The notes beneath the pieces were generated by a model. That model searched no databases. It was not told the origin of the DNA and saw nothing but the letters and a program-made list of their open reading frames with translations. DNA of 64,000 bases from Trichobilharzia regenti (lineage: Eukaryota > Platyhelminthes > Trematoda > Strigeidida > Schistosomatidae), in assembly GCA_944472135.2 (NCBI GenBank), contig OX235265.1, positions 42,443,459 to 42,507,458 on the forward strand, written 5' to 3'. This document shows positions 56,591 through 64,000 of this stretch, in pieces (within the stretch, counting starts at the first letter, position 1; each line of letters starts with the position of its first letter). The position numbers and the translations under genes are program-made.

Positions 56591-57278
56591 CATTACAGTT
56601 TTTAGTTTGAGTTTTCATCATCAATTTATCCTACGTAAGATTCTTAGTAAAGCAGGAATTAGACTGGCATTTAAACCTACAAACTCACTCAGGTAAGACA
56701 AGCTCTGTAGGCTAAAGGACTCAGTCGAACCAATTAGACAAAATAATTTAATTTACCAAATGCCTTGCAACGGCGGTGAGGTCAACTACATAGGTCAAAT
56801 TAGTAGGTCGGGGTAGTCAGATTGTTGGAACATAAGAATTTAGCTAAGGAAAGAATGGTTGACCTTGCGAAGATAAGTAGTTTAGAAAAAACTCAGAGGT
56901 CAAAATATTAAACACACAAAAGATAGCGAATTTACTACAATTTGCCGAAGCGATCGCAACCAAACGATTCGAATCAGACTTATGCATACAAAAAGAGAGT
57001 GTGATTAACCTCTCCCTACCTTGGTAACTGAATTTTGATTTTGATCACATTAATTAGTCATCTAATTCATTGATCTCAACTCACTGAACAAATCTCAATC
57101 TTATATACTGTAACCGTTTTTGTTTTTTGAGTTTTTACGAGAACCAACAAACTAACACCTCTGTTAATTTTTTCTGTTTTTTGTCTCACTCCTTCAACCA
57201 CTTTACTAATTTGAAAGGGTATAAATTGATGATGAAAACTTAAACTAAAAATTGTAATGCTAACATTTTGGATGCGTC
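56571..57278 (+). mobile_element. Penelope-like remnant with about 60-bp inverted arms
   Basis: 56,571-56,630 (GACGCATCCAAAATGTTAGC, ATTACAG, TTTTCATCATCAATTTA) is the reverse complement of 57,220-57,278. Between the arms, with frame breaks: LSKAGIRLAFKPTNSLR, LCRLKDSVEP, IYQMPCNGGEVNYIGQISRS, HKNLAKERMVDLAK and a C-terminal TKRFESDLCIQKESVINLSL, the Penelope-like linker and GIY-YIG domain. Confidence 0.72.
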
Positions 57279-57699
57279 AGTTTTACGGTATTTCTTCTCT
57301 ACTACCATTTATACATTAAAGTGTATTAGTATCATCTATATAAGCATTGTAATTTCAGGTAGTCTGCAGTTGGTGAAAATCTGTGAAATAGAATATCATT
57401 TAATACTGAAAATTTTGTCCGACTTTTTAAATGGAAATTTACCATGGGAACCAAATGTATGAAAAATTACTGAAGTTGTGGTGTAGTCAAATTCGTTTTT
57501 ATATTTCAAATTGTCGGCAGCTTTGGACCGCTTTTTATTTAAATTATCTCACCCTTTCAGTCTCCACTTTGATTTTAAACAACTGAATAATCTTAACAAA
57601 TAATCCTTCCAATACAAAATCTCATTGCACTTTTAATCGTTGCACTGAACTGTAGGTTAAAAACGATAACCACTTTCTAGTTGGGAAGACTACCTGGGT

Positions 57700-57905
57700 C
57701 GCACTGGCCTAGATTAACAGACTGATTACATATGTAATAGGTAATGAATGAAGGTAAGAATACCTGAGTTGTAGGAGAATTCCTGGATTCGAATCCCGGT
57801 GGGTTCGTACAGCTGAAGAGTCCCAAACTAGGACGAAACAGCTGTCCAGTACTCCCAGGTTTTCCAGTGGTACTCTAACTAATGTCAGCTCATGATGAAA
57901 TCCTG
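57700..57905 (+). mobile_element. Hammerhead element (class 2) with canonical core
   Basis: B box GGATTCGAATCCCGG, then TTCGTACAGCTGAAGAGTCC, CAAACTAGGACGAAACAGCT, GTCCAGTACTCCC. CUGAAGA at 57,813, GAAA at 57,835, GUC at 57,844-57,846. Stem I pairs GUAC-A-G with CAGUAC with one mismatch. The family tail follows. The tRNA-like head is poorly kept. Confidence 0.76.
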
Positions 57906-57984
57906 TAATCAAATTATACGCTTCTAAGTCGGTAGCATAGTGAGCTATAGATCAACTATCTTAGCCTCACCGGTAGAGTTTTTT

Positions 57985-58220
57985 CTATATTTTTTATTCG
58001 CAGCGCATCATAGGGCTTCAAGCTAGAGCTTTGAAGTTTCGGTAGCAGTGGTATTTATTTTTACGGGATATGATTGCTAGCCTTATACCCAACCTTTTCT
58101 ATTAAACAATCTTATTACTGGTTTATCGAGGTAAAGGAGTGCGTCCGTCGCTAGGGATCGAAATCCGAATCACATGAGGCGTGGTTGGAGAGCATTCTAC
58201 CTCTGTGCCACCAACGCCTA
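57985..58220 (-). mobile_element. tRNA-headed SINE, class A, antisense
   Basis: TAGGGCTTCAAGCTAGAGCT, TTTCGGTAGCAGTGG, GAGGTAAAGGAGTGCGTCCG and CTGTGCCACCAACGCC, in class A antisense order. It lies 88 bp beyond the donor of the - strand exon at 58,308-58,452. Confidence 0.7.
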
Positions 58221-58307
58221 ACGGTACAGTGACTTAGCTTTTTTGTCTCATATTCAATCCTTACCAACTGGATTAACTAGTTACACTTATGCATATAATA
58301 AACTCAC

Positions 58308-58452
58308 TTGGTTTTAATAAAAGTTTTGCAAAAGCTTTTGTTTCATCCGGTTTGATATTTTCAAATGGTGTAGTTTCATATTGACATTGAGGTGAATGAT
58401 ACATAAATATTGTATAAGTTTTCAGTTGATCTTTTGTAGTAGATTGAATTAT
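58308..58452 (-). CDS. Internal exon of the unidentified - strand gene
   Basis: A 145-bp segment between AACCAATAG and GTGAGT on the - strand. It encodes IIQSTTKDQLKTYTIFMYHS, PQCQYETTPFENIKPDE and TKAFAKLLLKP with no stop. It ends phase 1 (A), which joins GC of the next exon to give Ser. Composition is unlike the surrounding repeats. Confidence 0.5.
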
Positions 58453-58764
58453 CTATTGGTTATTTAATTAAAAAATAATAATACTGAGTGATCTATTAAA
58501 TTGTTGTGTATTTAACATTAATTTCATATAAAATATACTTTTAGTATAGACTGCAATGAAATTAAGTGGACATGTTCATTACTACTGAACCGTCATTATT
58601 TGAGAAGAATTAAGCCTTACAGTGAAGTCTACAATGATTTCCTTTTAGGTTGAAAGAGATTAGAAGAGCATATGAAGACTGCAGAATACACCTCAACCCT
58701 TAATGCATCAAAATCTCTGCATAATATTAAAGCAATTATTAACTAGTCAAAAAATATCAATAAT

Positions 58765-59230
58765 TAATTTTCAAGTGTTGGTTTTGTAGGGATTTTGTTT
58801 GATTGCATGGAGGGTTTCATCATGGGCTGACATCGAACAAAATCCCTAAAAAACCAATACTTGAAAATTAATCTGATGCTCACTAGCGACTGGCCTTATT
58901 CAAGCAGTTAACCTGGGGTACTAGTGGGAAGCCGTGACCAGTAGGGTACAGCAGGTTGAAGATGAGGCAGTAACTCATCGAAGAAGATATTGCGAAATGG
59001 TCGTGAATTGGCAGAAGTTAGAATTCAGGAACCATTGGATCGGGTCCCAGTGGCTCAACGGTCTACGAGCTAGCTCACCTTGTAACTAGAAGGTCCTGGG
59101 TTCGAACCATGGCGATGGGTGCGTACTGATGAAGAGTCCCAAACTGGGACGAAACAGCAACTGTCCAGTACTCCCAGGTTTTCCAGTGGTTCTGTAACTG
59201 ATGTCAGCTCATGATGAAATCCTCGATGCA
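58765..59230 (+). mobile_element. Hammerhead element (class 2) with foldback junction
   Basis: 58,765-58,800 (TTTTCAAGTGTTGGTTTTGT ...) is the reverse complement of 58,838-58,873, joining an antisense tail to a full sense copy. The sense copy has GGGTTCGAACC, GCGTACTGATGAAGAGTCCC, ACTGGGACGAAACAGC and CAGTACTCCC. The core reads AUGAAGA. Confidence 0.68.
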
Positions 59231-59817
59231 ATCAAGAATTAAGTTAGGTAAGTAGGCATTATGATGTTTTAAAAGTCAATCTGAACGAAGAATATTCTTT
59301 TCAATAATTTCTCTTCACGTTCATACAGTTATAAAATATATTTGTTGTCGTTACAATAAAGGCCAGTTATGCAGCAGATACATTTTTAACGTAGAATAAG
59401 AGATTAGTTATGGGGTGTCAATATAAATAGTCATATTTCACAATATTATGATGTTTGAAAGGTTTAAAATTCATGAGGCTGTAAAAATTCATCTTCCAAG
59501 AAAGCTAATGGTGTGCAAAGTTTTTTTATGTATTATGTTGTAGTAAATAAAGAAAAGTGACAGCCTGATTAAATTACTGTGCTACCTAAATTTTCTATCC
59601 AATAAAGATGTATCGTTTCTATTCTGTTTTCAATTTTGCTTAATCTTTTGATTACTACAATAGGTACAAATCTATACTCACCCACAGCTTCAAATAAGTT
59701 TCTACCTACCTCTCGGAATTTTCTGAAGGAAGTGGAGGAAGAATATTATGGAATAGCATTGAGCATGCTTCGAAAGAACCATATTTCTTCAGATAATATA
59801 TTATCGATTATTATATT

Positions 59818-60410
59818 TCAGGTTACACCATGGATTGATATCAGTTACAGAACCATTGAAAACCAGCCAGCTGTTTCATCAGACTATTTTATGATTCATC
59901 AGCAGTACGCACTCACTGGAGTTCGAATCCAGGATCTTCTGCTTACAAGGCAATCTCGTATAACATTCGACCCCTGGGATCCGATTCAATGGCCAACCCG
60001 TGAATTCTAACTTCTACCAGATCGTGAAAATTAGTCTGATGCTCGCTAGTGACTGGCTACAGGAAGAAGTTTCCTGGAGTTCTAATGAGAAGTCGTGACT
60101 AATGGGATCTATCCAGGTGGGAGTAAGCATGGATTTCTCTCCGATGAAATTAGTTGGTGGTGGAGGTTAGAATTCATGGGCTGGCCTTTGAATCTGGTCC
60201 AGTGCCTCATTGGTTTACGGGCTTGCCTTGTAACTGGAAGGTGATAGGCTCGAAACCTAGTGGGTGCGTACTGCCGATGAGTCCCAAACTAGTCTGATGA
60301 AACAGAAGGCTGTCCAGTACTTCCTACTGGCTTTCAATGGTTCTCTAACTGATATCAATCCATGGGCCAACCTGAAACCAATACAATCCCTACAATCTAG
60401 TTCTTGAAAA
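59818..60410. mobile_element. Inverted pair of hammerhead elements (class 2)
   Basis: An antisense copy at 59,818-60,040 (TTGATATCAGTTACAGAACC, TTCATCAGCAGTACGCACTC, GAGTTCGAATCCAGG) meets a sense copy at 60,040-60,410 (GCTCGAAACC, GCGTACTGCCGATGAGTCCC, AAACAGAAGGCTGTCCAGTA). Both cores are altered. Confidence 0.65.
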
Positions 60411-60619
60411 TTATTGTATTATTTGAAGATTCTACGCAAGGCGTAAATACCTAACAATGGAACTAGCTGAAAATCCTGTATTATGTATAAACGCATTTTT
60501 CATAATCAAGTTGTTATCACTACTATTACAAATCTCATAGAATCCGAAGGTCTATCAATCGTAAATCTATATCGTGACAATAACCTTAGCACACGTATCA
60601 TGTATATAACATTACTTAC

Positions 60620-60701
60620 CATACAATAGTACTGATGCGTAGTTTTAAGGTATGTTATGATCAAAAGGTAAGACACCGATGCGGTTGAAATTCCATTTAA
60701 A
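60620..60701 (-). CDS. Upstream exon of the unidentified - strand gene
   Basis: An 82-bp segment after a TTGCTTCTTCAG acceptor and before a strong GTAAGT donor on the - strand. The frame compatible with the next exon is open: LNGISTASVSYLLIITYLK then TTHQYYCM, phase 0 out. One base at its start completes a codon from a further upstream exon that I could not find. Another frame is interrupted by a stop. Confidence 0.42.
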
Positions 60702-61125
60702 CTGAAGAAGCAATGCACTGATGATCTAGAATTAAAAGAAAGTTAATTATTTTTAAAAAGTAACTTAATACTTATATACTTAAGAATCCAAAAATAATAT
60801 CAATAATCAAATGTACTCAGAAGAATTATTTACGATATAAGAACTGATACATTCAAAGTAATGGCCAGGAAGATTTTATTCTTCATTCCTCGTATTCACT
60901 TTACCAATAGGTCTGTTTTTAACGTTAATGGAAGTTATTAAAAAGTACTTTTAATGTGCTACAAAAAGGATTTGGTAACGTGGTTAGCGCTACGTCTAGA
61001 TAAACGTGGTGTAAGTCAACTGCATTTCTTCTGCATCACGAACATATTCAAAAGAGCTAGGGATTCAGAGGTTGTTAATTGATTGATCGGTTTTATTTAT
61101 TCTCATATGACAATAAAACTTTTTT
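60702..61125. other. Non-repetitive stretch, no gene assigned
   Basis: Upstream (on the - strand) of the exon at 60,620-60,701. I looked for the next upstream exon here and found none I could defend. Confidence 0.4.
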
Positions 61126-61485
61126 TGTAACGACAGAAGACAAGGGCCAGGCAACACAAAGTCTATTGAGGAAATCAAGAGATATTTATATATTTTTTCC
61201 TACATTATTACACGTTATTGTTAGCAGAGAAACAACGTCTTCTGATTGGTTGTTTTCCTGCTGAAGGTTATTCTGTCATCTCTTTGTTGCCGTTTCTTAC
61301 ACAGTTCGATAATATATCTGCGAATCCTGTCCACTCATGCTGAGTCTGCTGTGATTGGTTATTGAATTTCTCAAGGTTAGTCCTTGTTCTTGTTTTATCT
61401 CATCACCAAGATTTGGGACGTAACACATTGACGTAAATTGCTGTCTACCAATTTTGGTTAGCGGGCAGCTCTCACCAGATTATTA
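61126..61485 (-). mobile_element. Solo LTR, antisense
   Basis: TGTAACGACAGAAGACAAGG at the left, GGGACGTAACACATTGACGT and GGCAGCTCTCACCA at the right, the same order as 40,564-40,868. The right end is degraded. Confidence 0.6.
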
Positions 61486-61609
61486 GACTGATGCAGTTCT
61501 TCTTCTTGTTCCATATCCGTATGACTTAGTTATTGAATAGTATTAAAGCAACTGATGAGATAAAAGACACCTATACTTATGTCGGCAGTCAATTTATTAT
61601 TGATTGTTA

Positions 61610-62030
61610 TTATTCCTTTGAATTCCTAGTGGAACAAATGGCTTCATCTCAGTTTCACCCTGTTGTTTACATTTCCTTTTAGCTGGCACCACGACCGTTC
61701 ATAAGCTTTCATTTACTCTTCACACTGTCTCCCCCATGTCATCCTCGAGTGCCTTAATGGTCGTTTCCCTTGCAGGCCCCATTCGAGTGGTTGTCGCATT
61801 ATGGTACTTAACGGTCTCCTCAGAGCATTTCCAGTTAATCTCCATTTCTTCCTGCATTTTTGTTGGGTGATAAGTTATTCATTCATTTGTTATCAGAGTA
61901 ACTTGTTACTCATCCTTTCTGGTTGACCATCTGATCTCCAGTATCGAGTAAAGATAGTCTATAGGGGCCTGTTGTAAATGATTTTGGTGACGCATGCACC
62001 ATTTCTCTAAACCATACAAAAGAACTAATC
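61610..62030 (-). mobile_element. RTE-like LINE (family X) 3' end, antisense
   Basis: TTATTCCTTTGAATTCCTAG, CACTGTCTCCCCCATGTCAT, CATTCGAGTGGTTGTCGC, CCATCTGATCTCCAGTATC. It forms a head-to-head pair with the next element. Confidence 0.68.
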
Positions 62031-62039
62031 TGACATTAA

Positions 62040-62705
62040 TACTGAACCTGAAAGAAACAACCTCCTTCACCTATCTACCGACCTGGGAAGCATCGTTTCA
62101 ACTACAGGCAGAACTGACGAGGATATCAAAGCCAGAATCGGAAAAGCAAGACAAGCTTTCATTACTCTCAAGTTTGTGTGGAGGTCGACAGCACTCAGCA
62201 TCAAAAATAAGATCCGGATTCTCAACTCCAATGTGAAGTCAGTGCTACTCACCATACGGATCAGAGACTTGCACTGCGCGTCATAAGGAGCATCTCAAAC
62301 AAACTTCAGGCCTTCATCAACAGTTGTCTTCACTCAATACTACTCAAGATCAGATGTCCGGCCAGAAAAGATCAGCAACAGGGATCTCTGGAAATGAGCT
62401 AACCAACAAGGAACCGATTGTGAAACAAATAGGCAGGAAGAAATGGAGATGGATTGGCTGGCCATACTCTGAGGAAACCATCAAGTGACATTACTAGACA
62501 AGCCATCGAGTGGAACCCGACCGAGTAGGAATCGGCGAGTTGGTCGTCAGTGCGAGATGGGGTGACTTGGAGGATGTCATGTGGGGAGGAGATGAAAGCG
62601 TGTGGGCGGACTTGGAGCGGGATGAAAAAGTTGGCAGAAAACAAAAGGCAGTGGAGGCGTGCGGTTGAAGCCCTATGTTCCTCTAGGAATTAAAGGAAAC
62701 AATAA
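62040..62705 (+). mobile_element. RTE-like LINE (family X) 3' end, sense
   Basis: Reads [32 protein letters not shown], then [20 protein letters not shown] with frame breaks, then [16 protein letters not shown] and LCSSRN before GGAAACAATAATAATAAATA. It shares the 29,050-29,630 layout. A further short antisense piece lies at about 62,735-62,870. Confidence 0.8.
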
Positions 62706-62935
62706 TAATAAATAATAATCTATATCGTCTATTTTGCGCCGAGCGTAGCAGACTTCCACGCTGATTTCAGAGTAATGATGTTTTGTCTTGTTTTCACTAA
62801 CCTGATCCTGCCTGGCTGTGACTTCCTCATCCGTGTTTCCTGTAGTTGAAACGAAGCCGCCTAAGCAATTATTTGTTAGCTATTTTTGCAGAAATATTAG
62901 GTCAATTATTGACCAGAGTTCATCTATTTAATTAG

Positions 62936-63206
62936 AAACTAACAATTCCTTATGTAACATTGAAAAACAAATCATATAGATGTATAATTAAAGAAAGTAA
63001 AGAATTTTTTTCAGCCCTCCCAAGAAGACCATTATTGAATAAATTTCCTTTTGCAAGGAATAAAAATATTGATATAACAAAGAAGATTTGTACCTCAGGT
63101 GTATCATTTTTGATGTTGTTGTATTCTATGGATTGTATGACTTAACTAAGAAGCTTTCGTTATCCTTCAAAGCCAACTTCAGGGAACACAACAGTACAAA
63201 GATTAA
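62936..63206 (+). CDS. Possible terminal exons of an unidentified + strand gene
   Basis: An open segment from an ATTAG at about 62,931-62,935 (or from TTTTTTTCAG at 63,014) to 63,098 encodes YRCIIKESKEFFSALPRRPL then LNKFPFARNKNIDITKKICT. A GTGTAT donor, a 52-bp intron holding CTTAAC, and an AG at 63,149-63,150 lead to EAFVILQSQLQGTQQYKD, TAA and an overlapping AATAAA at 63,206-63,211. No family recognised, and chance open frames of this size occur in AT-rich DNA. Confidence 0.28.
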
Positions 63207-63967
63207 ATAAAAGTGTATTTGAAACATGCCGTCTTTAGGGGACAGACATAAATGTCCTACCAAATAGGTTAAATTCCAAGTGAGCTAGAATTTTACTGAA
63301 TTCAAGAAAAAGTCTTTAAACGCAGTATTTGATTTTAATACTCCCTGAGTTGAATTCATTAGTGCACACAAGTATTTAATTTGATTATCGTCAAATATCT
63401 CGCGTGGTACTTTCTGATTGTGCTTACGAAGAACTAATCTGCTACCTCACTTAGTATTCATAAGTAATACTATTTTCTGATACACTTGTTGAGGAACTTG
63501 TACCAGATATCAACAGAAACTAAGCAGTCTACCTCTTTTTTTACAACAACTTAGCATCAAAAGTTCAGTGAAGTGGTAAGGAAGGAGTTTACTTTTTCTT
63601 ATATAGAATTAACCGCTTTATACTTGTTTCAACTTTTATGACAGTAATGTCAAGGAAAATCGAAATTTTAACAATAGACATGACTTGTTGTTTGTTATAT
63701 AGTCTTTAGAAAACATCAAGTAAAATTAATCATCTGCAACTGTTATTGAATTCAGAAGACCCGAAATTCTAGAGTGGTCTAATCAACTCAATAACTGACT
63801 AACTAACTTAAATGCTGATTTTGTCATTCATCAACATTAGTTAAGTGGTGGAAAGTACCTATCTGCACGTTTGAGCAAAGATATCTATTCGCTGATTTCA
63901 TTCTCAAAAACTCTAAAATAGCATTTATATACATAAGTTTACATAGACAAAACTATTATTATTTTTT
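63207..63967. other. Intergenic stretch, nothing recognised
   Basis: AT-rich, no repeat or coding motif seen on either strand. Confidence 0.4.
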
Positions 63968-64000
63968 CCTTCACTTTGCCTGAGGAGCACAGGGCTTCAA
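63968..64000 (-). mobile_element. Start of an antisense SINE class A or RTE-like 3' end
   Basis: TTTTTTCCTTCACTTTGCCT and GCACAGGGCTTCAA match the left end of antisense class A copies; it is cut by the window end. Confidence 0.5.

Noticed and set aside
61030..61076. SR-protein-like fragment on the - strand (FEYVRDAEE)
   Set aside because: Only about ten residues resemble an RRM, and stops follow at once. This could be chance.
62040..62705. Twin-primed single insertion with the antisense copy at 61,610
   Set aside because: The antisense copy carries its own 3' terminus, so two separate insertions are more likely.

Overview
This window looks like a blood-fluke (Schistosoma-type) nuclear genome segment. 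It is AT-rich, with host exons spread among long introns full of decayed retroelements. The repeat set is typical of schistosomes: RTE-like and CR1-like LINEs, Penelope-like elements with GIY-YIG endonucleases, short LTRs, tRNA-derived SINEs, and small elements carrying hammerhead ribozyme cores, including one of the schistosome SM-alpha (Smα) type. The species cannot be fixed from the sequence alone.

Region 2,560-45,410 (+ strand) holds the main host gene, a filamin. I trace 22 exons (about 5.54 kb, roughly 1,845 codons) to a stop at 44,570-44,572, with AATAAA signals near 45,398. The exons encode about 16 immunoglobulin-like filamin repeats. From the 33-bp exon at 16,564 onward they match, in order, the hinge-1, repeat 16-23, hinge-2 and repeat 24 arrangement of vertebrate filamins. 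The actin-binding calponin-homology domains and the first repeats must lie before the window. All splice phases agree. Two exons each carry a one-base frame disruption (near 2,787 and 6,525), and each is explained by loss of one G from a GG.

The filamin introns hold 3' ends of RTE-like LINEs (mostly antisense), a nearly complete but frameshifted RTE-like reverse transcriptase (34.2-36.1 kb), CR1-like 3' ends, Penelope-like fragments, SINEs, a solo LTR and hammerhead elements, often nested in one another.

Region 45.4-64 kb is a repeat-rich downstream zone. It holds a Penelope-like element bounded by near-identical inverted arms (45.9-48.9 kb) with an LTR inserted in one arm, a second Penelope-like remnant with short inverted arms (56.6-57.3 kb), inverted LTR copies with a hammerhead element inside (51.3-52.1 kb), an inverted SM-alpha-like pair (54.5-55.0 kb), a CR1-like reverse transcriptase remnant (55.5-56.6 kb) and several hammerhead elements (57.7-60.4 kb). 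Threaded through it on the - strand are three phase-compatible exons (60,701 down to 54,113) of an unidentified host gene. A weaker + strand terminal-exon candidate lies at 62.9-63.2 kb.

The most notable theme is the diversity of small non-autonomous elements: three sequence classes with hammerhead cores, and two tRNA-headed SINE classes whose 3' tails match two different LINE families.
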